Shown here: positions 1 through 10,022 of the stretch, in pieces
Layout: the number at the start of each line of letters is the position of its first letter
Numbering within the stretch: position 1 is the first letter of the stretch
From: Ustilaginoidea virens
Lineage: Eukaryota; Ascomycota; Sordariomycetes; Hypocreales; Clavicipitaceae
Reading direction: 5' to 3'
Assembly (NCBI RefSeq): GCF_000687475.1
Contig: NC_057320.1
Span: 3,348,001-3,412,000 of the forward strand
DNA length: 64,000 nt
Made by a program: the position numbers and the translations under genes
The notes under the pieces: generated by a model
The model's database searches: none
What the model was told of the DNA's origin: nothing
Seen by the model: only the letters and a program-made list of their open reading frames with translations

Positions 1-689
1 GCAGTCCCGCCTTTGCCGCGCCGCCCGGCACTGTCCTCCCATTGGGTGCCAACCGGCGCTGGTGCTGTCTGGGGACTCTTTTTTCATGCACTGCGGATAG
101 TTGTCAAGGTCTCGATCTGCCTCTGCCTGCTCCATGCCTGTCAAAGAATCCAGCGTAACGAAGCCCGTGGGGATGGATGATACTGAAACCCTCCCCTTCT
201 CCCCCAAACACGCATCTTTGAAGAAGAGGCCGCCGCCTGCTGGTCATGGCTTGCGAATCACCATCAGGAGCCGGGATGAGCTGGGTATCGCCAGAAGGAA
301 AACGCATGGTCATCTTTATAGTCTTGCGTTTCATCCACCTGCACGAATCACGCGGGGTGTCCCGGGGGGCCCGTCGGCTCGTTGAGCCATTCGCATCGCC
401 GTCGGCTTTTGAATTTCTCTGCTCTCATCAGAGTCAAAAGGCGTCCAGTCACCGTTGTGGGGCAGCTTAGCCAGGGCACCGCCGCCACCCCCCCCCCCTC
501 CCCTCCCCTCCCTCCCTCCCCGGGCTTCACTACCTGCACAGGACCCACATGGTCCAGACCTAGTGCGCTTATTACATATTTCGATCATTCGATGCAACAA
601 AGGGGGGGAAAAGCCCTGACAGCAACACGAGTCAGGATTATCGAGAGAGACGGAAGGGCATGACACTTGGGCCATTCTCCACACCGTCA

Positions 690-744
690 GGACTCAGGAC
701 TCAGGACTCAGGATAGACGACGACGACGACGACGACGACGACGT
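690..744. repeat. 7-bp tandem repeat and ACG microsatellite
   Basis: Three direct copies of AGGACTC run into a pure trinucleotide ACG/CGA tract of about nine units. The tract has no coding context. Confidence 0.85.
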
Positions 745-2801
745 TCAAGTGCCGTCCACCAATCAGCTCATTGTGCGGACATCCAGAGTACCGCGCGACA
801 AGATGCCAGCCCAGCATGAACCTGGAAAGCGGAAAGCAGCTGGACTGCATGCAAGCCAACCGCCTGTCGACATTGTCCTGATTCCTCGGCATTCCCCTCA
901 CCACCTGCGACGTTGGGGCCGTACGGCCCGTCCAGGCAGGTCTGGCCAGCTCTTTGCCGACCGACGCTCATCAGCAAGTTCCATTCCGCTCATGTCGGAC
1001 ACGGCAGCTTGCCATCCAGAACTCCCCCCTTCCCCGGGCGCAACACCCACATGTCGCTGGTCTCGTTACCACGCTCTGCTCACCGCTTCTTCGGCCTCGA
1101 CTGCCTTGCCTCCTCCCATCGCGCCGCATTGCTCCCTCACACGGCTGGCCGGCACGGTGCAGGAATATCGACACCATGCAGCGGCCGCGTAGCGGAGCGC
1201 AGCGCTGCCATCGGGTTCGCAAACACCCTGGCAAAGCACCTTGTTCCTCTTTGGAAAGCCGCGTCCAAGGATGCTCGCTTGACTCGTTCGGGAGCCGGTG
1301 GTGGCGTCATTTGACGATGCGCCTGCGACGTTGGTGCGCTTGTTACGCCGTTGCGTATCGGCGGCTGCTGCCAGGAGCGGGTAGCGCGTCGCCAGTGGTG
1401 TGATGTTCTTGCCACGGGAAATGCTTGCAGCTGTTTACTGCGACTCGCTCCCATATTATTAGACAGCAAGCCGGAGACGCTTCCGAGTTATGTCCGGCTG
1501 GCGGGACTGCTCGAAACGGCCCCTGGGGCTAACTTGCAGTTCTGGATGGATGATTGGGGCGCCTGTGCCTACGCATGCGCTGGATAACAAACCACCTGGA
1601 ACAGCCCTCGCCGAGCCGCGCAGCGTCTTGCCAGATCCCCGCGCGTCTCTTGAAACGGACTCGTCGTCCGTGTCCGTCTCGTTTCGGAACGTGAGATGGA
1701 GATAGTTCCCCCCCCCCCCCCAACGCGCGTCGGCCTTGGCTGGGTTGAGGGATTGGCAACCCGAGCGCAGGGTCTTTTTCAACGTGCCGAGGCGAGATGT
1801 AACCTTTCTGCGGTTCCAACGCACGTCCGTCGATCCCGAACCAAAATCCAGCCCGTAGTCGAGGAACCTTGGGCGACGCACGAAAAAAAGACCTGAGACT
1901 CGGGGTGCCGCGTAGTTGACAGCAAGCCAGGCGCTACACTAGCCGCTCCGTTCCCATCTGCCGCTGCTGCTGCTGCTGCTCTATCTGTCGTCCCTTTTGC
2001 CCTGCCCCAGAGGTAGTCCGGCCAGAGGCAGACATTTTCAGTCCTCCAGCCCCCCCTCCCATTTCGCAGCCGAACTTGTCGACTTCAGCACCCGGTGACG
2101 GCGTCATCCAGATCTGGGCGCCGTCTCATGGCAACCGCACAATGAGACGAGCGCAGCAGAACATCCCTGAAACACGTGAATCCCTCGCCAGGCTGGCCCT
2201 TTTCCTTTGGGCAGCCTCGGATCCCCCACCGGTGGCCGTCCTGGGTAGGGCGCCCGAGAACCGGGGCATCTGGGACAGCTGTTTCTGCAGTGCCTCGTTT
2301 CAGTATGATGCATGCTTCGGGGCGGGGAGCTAGCTTTCCAAGGGAGGTTCAAGAGACGGCACAGAATAAGGTGTGGGATGCGTAATCAAGATGCTCCGCA
2401 TGCGAAAGCTGGGTGGCGCCACGCTGTCAGATAACCCGTGACGGTTGGCGGCAAAAAGCGATGGAAATTGAGCTTGTTGCTCTGCCATGTCCAGACTAGC
2501 AAGGCGGCTGGAAGGCTTTGCCAGGGCATCAAGTTGGGATCGCATGGCATACGCGACACTACTGGCATGTGGTAACTCGGAAAGAGAGAAGGGCTTCGTC
2601 AAGATATGGGATGCGTTTGGAGATGGTGGCTGGTTCCGACAGGTCGACGGTCCTGAGCATACACACCCCCCGGGAGGCTTCTACACAGAAAGGGGCAGCA
2701 TCATTCCGCGGTGAGCGGCTCGACGAGTACGCTTCGCGGTTCCTGGAAAAGTCTCGGCCGGCACGACAACTGGAAGCTTGCATGATTGGTAAACAATTCT
2801 T

Positions 2802-2831
2802 GGTGTGTGTGTGTGTGTGTGTGCGTGTGTG
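2802..2831. repeat. GT dinucleotide microsatellite
   Basis: A near-perfect GT tract lies about 45 bp beyond the stop codon of the minus-strand CLPTM1-family gene, probably in its 3' untranslated region. Confidence 0.85.
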
Positions 2832-2876
2832 ACCAAGTTCAGCAGTCGGTCTGTTCGTGATTCTACATAACAGTGT

Positions 2877-5051
2877 TTACTTTCTCTTCGTGACCTTGCC
2901 AGTGTCGACGCCGGAGGCACTGCCCTTGGGCTTCGCATCGGCCTGCTTGGCATCGGCCTGCTTGGCATCGATTTGCTCACCTTCGACCTGCTTGCCTTCG
3001 ACGGCTTTTTGCCCCTGCCCCCTCTGCAACGGCTCCTCCTCGTCGTCGCCGCCCTGTCCAAACTCATTGACGCGGGTGTAGTCGGTCTTGTAGGCCCAGC
3101 GCTGGTACAGATAGACGAAGAAGATGACGTCATCGCGCAGCGTGGCCAGACGGTGCAGGAAGGGCATTTTGATGGTGAATGCAAACAGGTCGTCGATGAA
3201 GGTGTTGAGGAACTTGTACATCATGGCCTTGGCGGGCATGTGGGCCACGCTCTTCAGGCGGTAGTTGATGTACAGCGACGGCACCATCATGAGGAAGCCG
3301 TAAGCGTACACCGACCCGACAAGCGTGGTGATGACAAAGGAGTACCACGACTTGTGAGACTCGTACACCAGCGAGTAGACGCCGTACGCAATCAGGAGGG
3401 GCACCGCCCCAGCGTACATGTACTTGAAGGCAATCTCGTCGTACTGCTTGGTCTTCTCCTCCGTCTCGGTGAGCTTATGCTTGTCTTCGAATACGACCGA
3501 GTACGGCAGCCACGACCCGGGTGGCGCGGGCCGGAAGCGCACATTGACCACCGTCGTCACTTTCCAGAACTCGATGACGATGCCCACCACCTGGGACCCG
3601 AGGATCATCCAGCTCGTGTTTTGGGAATTGTCGAGCAGGTACAGGAAGATGACTGTCTGCATGAAGACGTTGGCGAGAATGGAGCGAACAGAGATGCCCA
3701 CATTGTCCTTCTTCTTGCGGTAGTGGGCAATGTCGGAGCCGAAAGCAAGCGTCTCGAGAATAACGTGCGCGATGCTGACCAAGACGGTGACTCCCAGCAG
3801 AATGGGGTTGGTGTCCATCAGCACCTCCTTGACCATTTCAATCTCCGACCCGTCACCGCCGGCCGACATGGAATGACCGAGCGCGGCCCGCCGGGCGTTT
3901 TCTTTCGAGTTCAGCTCAATGGACGCGAGCGTGCTAAACTTCCAGAAGGGCATGTTGGTCAGGTCGATGTGCAAGGGGAGCTCTGTGACTGTTTCGTTGA
4001 GCACCGTCATGTGGCTAGTAAGCTGCCAAAAGTTGTTGATGAACAAGAGGGGATCTGTGCACAGTTAGCCCAGGGCACCGGAGCCAGTGTGAAAGGGAAG
4101 GACTGGTTTTGCGCACAATACCAGCCGTTCTCGCCGCTTCCGTCGCGGGCGCCCGTGGCTTCGAGTTGGAGGAAGTGCTTGACCGCAGGATGCATTTGAG
4201 TAAAGTCCTTTACACCCACTGCTGGGACAAAGGAAAAACTAGCGTTTGGGTGGTAGTGACTGGCGAAGACGGGCCCCAAAGAAGGTTCCTCGTCGACCTC
4301 TGCCTCATCTTGGGCAACCCGGGCATCAAGGAGGTTCCTGGTCTTGGCAATCCTTTTCTTGGGCAGATACTGTGTCAGCGGGTAGGCGAAATGGTAAGCC
4401 TTGGCGGTGTCGTAACCAGGCTGCCGAGGATCCAAGTTGCTGCCGCTGAGGCCAACATAGAAGTGGCCCCAGAGCGTCCCATTCCGCTGAACGGCCTTGG
4501 GAACGGCGAATTTGGTGTCGACAGCACGCTTGTCGGAGCTGTTGCTCATGTGAAAGTTCTTTTCCTGCAGCACGATGTACTGGGGCGGGGTATCCGAGAT
4601 GGAAACCGGGTTGAGGGAAGGAGAAAGCGTAACAGTTATGTCAAGGTGGCTATCCTGGGGCCAGATGGGTGCGATCTTGCGCGGAATGCGTTGATACTGC
4701 GCGCCTTGGTTGAGGTGAGCAGGACGAAGCTCGAAAGGGGGGATATCGCCCAGATTGGAGGCAACTGTAATAGGTCTGCCCGTGTTGGGATCCGCGGTTT
4801 GGACGCCTCGTTGGTCTTTTGCGAAAAGGTAGGATAGGCCGAGGTTGATGCCCAGGTAGATGGCGCCTCCGAGCAGAAGCTTTCGGTAGCTGATGCCCTA
4901 CGTTGGTTTACCAGGTCAGACAAAATTCCGCTCAACTGTTCTCCTCGGGGTAGTCGGCACTCACGCCTCCCTTTCGTTCTTGCGGCCGCCCATCTGGCCG
5001 CCCATCTGGCCGCCCATCTGGCTGCTGGACGGTTTGGTCTCTCCCAGGCAT
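2877..5051 (-). CDS. CLPTM1-family multi-pass ER membrane protein
   Basis: Three exons on the minus strand, 5051-4965, 4897-4117 and 4054-2877, give 681 residues. Both introns have GT-AG ends and the phases agree. Splicing at 4116/4055 rebuilds a YYPLLFINNFW-type motif that matches the typical CLPTM1 'YYP..(Y/F).N.(Y/F)W' element. The order is: a short N-terminal tail with three PDGR repeats, one membrane segment (about 30-54), a lumenal domain, then about five hydrophobic segments (about 374-396, 413-431, 438-459, 502-522, 528-554). The C-terminus is charged and holds DAKQADAKQA repeats. In animals CLPTM1 and CLPTM1L act in the ER (GABA-A receptor retention; GPI-precursor lipid scrambling). 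The fungal role is inferred to be ER membrane or lipid handling. The family call is firm and the function is not. Confidence 0.93.
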
Positions 5052-5530
5052 AGTGGTGTGTAGCGGGAACAAGAGAACGGCTGAATCAACGAGGGTCACC
5101 CCGTGGCAACCTGTCAACGCCGGATCGAGCGGCGGCGCAAAAGAGTCCCGCTTCAGGGTTTCAGGGTAATTGGAGTCTGGCAGCACTCGGTGAGTCGTGC
5201 AAGCCAGCAATGTCGGGAGCCTGGAGTGCGGACACACACTGGATGGGGATATCGTTCGTTTGGGTCACGTCTGGTCAGTTCTGCCACGCGACGACAAAGT
5301 AAAGTAGAACTCGGAACAAGCAGCGGACCAGACCCACTAAAGCTAGCACCTGCAGCTTGCAACAGCTTACCTGACCAAACTTGCAAAGCGATAATCTCAG
5401 GTCGTGCACATCGCAACAAGCGCGAGCCATTGATGCACTCGGCTTGTGCGACCTGATGCTTTGCTGTCGAAACCAATTTTGGTTCCTTGATTGGTCCTAC
5501 AATTGGCCCTAATTTCATTTGCCCGAGTGC

Positions 5531-5566
5531 AGAGGCAGAGGCAGAGGCAGAGGCAGAGGCAGAGGC
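5531..5566. repeat. AGAGGC hexanucleotide repeat
   Basis: About six direct copies of a six-base purine-rich unit, followed by degenerate ACAGAG copies. Confidence 0.85.
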
Positions 5567-5810
5567 ACAGACAGAGACAGAGAGAGGCTTTAATGGCCGC
5601 AGCTGGGGAAAAGTAGAAGCACGTAGCACCTTCCAACACCAACACCAAACCTGATTGCCCCTGCCGCCTTTTGCCTAGCCATGTAATAAAGGAGGGAAAG
5701 AGGCAAAAGCAAGGCAGGCGCACTGAAGAAACTGCATGAGGAAGCCGCGCAGGAGGAGACGGCGAGCGCAAACCGCGCCAGGATACGAGATACCTGGCAC
5801 CTTGGTGCTT

Positions 5811-5861
5811 AGGTACCAGGTAGGTACCTAGGCTGCAGGTATATACCTAGAGAGGTACCTT
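5811..5861. repeat. TAGGTACC palindrome cluster
   Basis: Several overlapping AGGTACC and TACCTAGG motifs occur within 50 bp. The same motif family recurs at 6143-6159, 18263-18380 and 34950-34975, always outside coding exons. Its function is unknown. Confidence 0.7.
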
Positions 5862-6617
5862 TAGCCAATCCGCAGATGGCTTCGACTTTGCGAGGCCACC
5901 TCATTGGAGCACATTCTGCGCGATTCGTCTTTGTTTTGCTCCAAAGATCAACTGTGAAGCCGATGACGAAGAGTTCTCAGTTCCCAGGAAGGCACCTGGG
6001 TTTTACGCAGAAACGCGGAAAGACGAAACCGCACCCTCCTGCTTTAGGCACGTCCTGTGTTGCACGAAAAGTGTGACGCCACACAATGTGAGACTTGAAT
6101 AATAATAATAATACTGCGACATCATGTGCTCATAAGTACCGAGTACCTAGGTACCTAAGGGGGGGTGTGGGTCTCGGGTCTCTGACGCTTCTAGAATCCG
6201 TCTGGTCTTGTCAAGTCCGTGATTCCACTGCGACGTCGGCCGTCCTTGGGCGGCGGGAGTCGGCGGGACCCGTCTTGTGACATGACTCCTCATCACGTCC
6301 ATCATGCATTCTCCCCTCTTCTTCTATGCGTAGATTCCTCTCGGAAAGAATAGAGTTGCCAGACATTCACAAGTAGCGGGCGCTTCAACCTCCATCTGAA
6401 CCCCAGAACAGGAACATCACGGCACATCGTTCACTCTACGACTTGCCGTCACCAAACCATTTCTGCCAGACCGGCGACGTTGCCAATCATCCAACTGCTG
6501 GCACCGAGAAGAAAAGAAGGTCGTCGAGTTTGGCTGCTCAAGAATACAAACTGCATTCATCACCGTCCAAAAAGAGAAAAGGGAAAAAAAAAAAAAAAGT
6601 GCAGCATACAAACCAGT

Positions 6618-7424
6618 ATGGAGCACGAGAAGGGCACCGCCACAAACGGCGCAAGCAATGGAACTGCCAGTGCCCAGGCCCCTCGCACCAAGATTTGCGT
6701 CTTTTGCGGATCAAGTGCTGGTGCGAGCCCTGCTCACATGGAGGCGGCACGGCAACTAGGCGAGATCATGGCCAAGAACAACATCGACTTGGGTAAGTCT
6801 TGTCTCCGCATCATCCCGCTTCAATGTACTCCGTACTTTGAGAACCGAAACGACAGGCCCAGTAACACGTCATCCAATATAGTGTACGGCGGCGGCACGG
6901 TCGGTCTAATGGGCGAGGTCGCCAAAACCGTCTGTTCCATCAACGGCCCCGACTCGGTACATGGCATCATCCCCGAAGCTCTGGTGCGATATGAGCGAGA
7001 TGGAACGTACCAAACCCTCAGCCGAGACAACCAGTTTGTCCCCAGCGAGTCCATGTACGGCCGCACCACAGTCGTCAAGGACATGCACACGCGCAAGAAG
7101 CTCATGGCCGAGGAGGTGTTTAGCGGCGGTCCCGGAAGCGGCTTCATCGGCTTGAGCGGCGGCTACGGCACCATGGAGGAAGTCTTCGAGGTCATTACCT
7201 GGAACCAGCTGGGCATTCACACCAAGGGCATCTGCTTGCTCAACGTTGAGGGATACTGGGACGGTATTGTGCAGTGGATTGCCAAAGCTTCGGAGCAGGG
7301 CTTCGTCAAGCCGGGAAACGACAATATTCTGGTATCGGCAACGGATGCCGAGGGCGCAGTCAAGGCTCTGCGGGACTACAGAGTCTCGGAGGCTACGTTC
7401 AAGCTGAAATGGGGCACGCAATAA
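6618..7424 (+). CDS. LOG-family cytokinin-type phosphoribohydrolase
   Basis: Two exons (6618-6792 and 6883-7424) encode 238 residues. The 90-bp intron splits a Val codon inside the conserved LVYGGGTVGLMG loop, which confirms the junction. Near the N-terminus is CVFCGSSAGASP, the Rossmann-like nucleotide-binding start. Around residue 150 is SGGYGTMEE, the family's GGxGTxxE active-site motif. LOG enzymes remove ribose 5-phosphate from cytokinin riboside monophosphates; family members are often misnamed lysine decarboxylases. Fungal members are cytosolic and may act on cytokinins or on other nucleotides as a clean-up function, and the sequence cannot decide. No cytokinin synthase (IPT) lies next to it. 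A TACTCCGTA motif sits in the intron (6827-6835). Confidence 0.93.
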   Translation: MEHEKGTATNGASNGTASAQAPRTKICVFCGSSAGASPAHMEAARQLGEIMAKNNIDLGKSCLRIIPLQCTPYFENRNDRPSNTSSNIVYGGGTVGLMGEVAKTVCSINGPDSVHGIIPEALVRYERDGTYQTLSRDNQFVPSESMYGRTTVVKDMHTRKKLMAEEVFSGGPGSGFIGLSGGYGTMEEVFEVITWNQLGIHTKGICLLNVEGYWDGIVQWIAKASEQGFVKPGNDNILVSATDAEGAVKALRDYRVSEATFKLKWGTQ

Positions 7425-7712
7425 ATAGCGGATGCATCATGTCACTTAAGATAAGTAGGCCTGCTTACGCATAGACTGGGTAGAGGGCTTGGAACGGGAA
7501 TGAATGCCTTTTCCATTCTTTTTTATTTCTTCCCCTTCACGTGGGGATGGATTTCGGTTTTTTATTTATTTTTATTTATTTTTATTTATTTTTTTATTTT
7601 CGCCATGATTTGGTTTGGATCATGGATGCCATCCCTAAGTGGCGTTGGGAGGGGTTCAGGCTGTCGCTATGTATTAGTTGTGCTCCACTAACCTCAGACT
7701 AGACCTCTCCTC
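7425..7712. other. Convergent 3' spacer
   Basis: Short spacer between the LOG gene (+) and the conserved membrane-protein gene (-). It holds an AT-rich TTTATTTA tract (7557-7600), which may serve 3'-end formation. No gene is seen. Confidence 0.6.
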
Positions 7713-9524
7713 TCACGCTTTGCCATCCTCAGCTTTCCACTCCTCCTCCGTCATATGGAACCATTGCGAAAGGAAGGAGAAAATCGCCCAACATTCACTT
7801 GCAAGAGTTACATGCAAGAGTTCAGTGCCAAAAAAGTTAATGAGCGAAGTGGCAGTAAGGCCACTCAGGAAGTTGGCATCGACTATGTCGGAGCTAGGCA
7901 AGCCAGCTCTGGCGCGGAACATCCGAGCAACCAGTCGAAGGGCAGTGGCTTCGTACGGGGCCATGATTATCCGGGTCAACGAGTCTGCAAACAAGTGTGA
8001 CGCGATGAGGGCGGGTAGATGGGTCAGCAATGTGTCCATGTACACAGGTTCCTGGTTGCCGCCATGACCTGAGCGGGAGTCGGGACCAGCACTTGGGCGT
8101 AACTCGGCTGACCAGAGGCCGCTCGGGGCGTCTTGGGACTCGGATGCTTCCACATCAAAACTTATCAGAGTGGCGCTTACTCCATCATGGTCCTCATCGT
8201 CACTCGGATAGTCATCCCCCCGAGCAGAGAGACCACTGGGCCTGCGAGAGTGCTCTGTTGGAGGGCTTGTGCTGGCCTGGTCGGCGCCAATTGCTCCCTC
8301 AGCTGGTCCGACACCCGTGGCCTCATTATTGCCCGTCGAGGTACGACCGTCATCGTTGGGATCAACGGCCTCTGCTGGATCAAGGTACGTCGTCGAGAGG
8401 GTGGGGGGCGGCGGAGGCGGCGGAGGCGGCGGAGGAATTGGGGGGGGAGGGGGGAGCCGTTTGCGATGAAAGACGGTATTGGGGAGCCTCCTGTATATCT
8501 GCGACCATACTGCTGGTCTCCAGTCCCGAATCATTCGTTGCGTCATGACCCATGCCAGGAACGGTGCTGACGAAACCAACGCGCCGCCCAGCCAGGCAAA
8601 CAGGGACGGCACGGTGTAGTCGAGCGGTAGCGGCGGAGCAGGGATTGGTGACGCTTCTGTAAAAGGTATGAAGAAGCTCGGGTGAGGAAACCACATGCTG
8701 CTAGAGATGATTCCCAGGCGTTGTAGGGCGACGTAGAGCTCCAGATGAACCTTGACGTACGGCCATACTTTTTGTACGCTGTCTTCTGGTTAGATACGAA
8801 TCTTTGGGGAGGTCCTAGGTCCTAGTGCGTAGATACAACCCACATGCGAAGAGGAAACTGCATATTCCTGTCGTGACTCCATAGCGGCGCAACTATCTGC
8901 TCTGTGTAATGAACGAGCCAACTCGATGGCGCACCGGCCCAGACGGAGACGTTTGACTGTGATTGCTTGAATAATCCCCAGAATGGTATCTGAGAGTATC
9001 TTTTATAAATCTTTTTTATTTTTATTTTTTTGCTTGGTTTTTAGTCCAGGTTTACCAATTCGACAAGAGCTTGGCGCGCGCATAGAGAAGAAGGCATACC
9101 AATATTCGTTGTCGAAGGCCATGGATACCAAATATCCCTACTGCCTCGACGCTCTGTCGAGCAGAGTCCCCCAGTCGAAGTCCTGTGGATTCCTCGTAGG
9201 ATTCGTGCCGCCGCTGTGAATCGGCTTCTGGCCCAGCAAAGGGATTCTCAGGTTCAGCTACCCCGATGACGAGCATGACCTCGTTGTGCGCTCTGATGAT
9301 GTCCCGGTTCATTCGCTTAGTCTCCGGGTTGATAGGGCGGCCGCGTTGGTCATACTGTTGGTTGGTTTGGCGAGGATCCTCGGGCCCGTCGCCATTCACA
9401 ACTTCATCATACGGAGAGCGCCCCTATAGATTGATGCCGACTTAGCTGCCTGCTTCTCCGGGAGCACGTCGAAGCGTTTGCGACGTACCAGAGCTTGAGC
9501 TGTGAGCGGTCCTTGCATACCCAT
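7713..9524 (-). CDS. Conserved fungal membrane protein, unknown function
   Basis: I do not recognise a named family. The model has four exons: 9524-9489, 9423-9100, 8989-8844 and 8778-7713, with GT-AG introns and agreeing phases, giving 523 residues. Exon 2 encodes a charged soluble segment containing NPETKRMNRDIIRAHNEVM and GIFGIHGLRQRIL, which looks conserved in style. Exons 3-4 encode aromatic-rich sequence (VQKVWPYVKVHLELYVALQ) that leads to a hydrophobic segment near residues 228-250. A poly-proline run (about 276-294) and an acidic low-complexity middle follow, then two C-terminal hydrophobic stretches (about 419-446, 470-502). The pattern suggests an integral organelle-membrane protein with a disordered loop. 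The first exon has only 12 codons and is the least certain part. Confidence 0.75.
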
Positions 9525-10022
9525 TGTTGCAGGTCCTCAGTTCATCTTGAAGACAGGAGCTGGACTTGAGCGGTAAGCCGGACAAACGACAGGCGACCTT
9601 TCCGAGATTCATGAATCTGTATCGAGTCGCCTTGATGAATAGAATCCCCGCTGGCAGCTTCAAAGCCGACTTTGCGCTCCGGACAGATTGATTAAAAGGA
9701 AATGAAAGTTGCCCCAGGCGTCTCTAGAGGCTTGTCATCATTCGGTGGGCCGGCTGCTGCCACGACCCCACTTGCACAGGCCGAGCCCAGCCCAGCAGGT
9801 TGTGAAAATTGGACCAGTCAGACCAGACCCCTGCTTACCTCACACAGTGCTGCAGGCAAATCTGCACTAGTCGCGATTAGCGCCTGGTCTGCTGCGGAAA
9901 AAAAAAAAAAAAAGAAAAGAAAAAAAAAAAGAAAAAAGGCGTCGACAATCCAATGTAGTGGCCTTCACGCATCCTGCCTTGAATTTCAAGACTGTCCGCT
10001 CCAACAGCTTGTCCCCCCAGTC
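9525..10022. other. Divergent promoter region, membrane protein / UTP13
   Basis: This 498-bp interval separates divergent genes and should contain both promoters. A poly-A tract with scattered G (9898-9937) lies about 90 bp upstream of the UTP13 start and resembles the A-rich leaders of fungal housekeeping genes. No independent gene is seen. Confidence 0.55.

Larger units (their letters stand above)
1..2876. other. Intergenic, no supported gene
   Basis: No convincing gene is visible in these 2.9 kb. Open frames are short, overlap on both strands and encode Arg/Ser/Pro-rich sequence without recognisable motifs. The stretch holds a few simple repeats, listed separately. It ends at the stop codon of the minus-strand CLPTM1-family gene, so the right end should contain that gene's 3' untranslated region. 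A strongly spliced or non-coding gene cannot be excluded. Confidence 0.5.
5052..6617. other. Divergent intergenic region, CLPTM1-like / LOG
   Basis: This 1.6-kb interval separates two divergently transcribed genes and should hold both promoters. Inside are an AGAGGC hexanucleotide tract (5531-5566), clusters of TACCTAGGTA-like palindromes (5811-5861 and 6143-6159) and an A-rich tract just before the LOG start (about 6584-6598). No coding potential was recognised. Confidence 0.6.
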
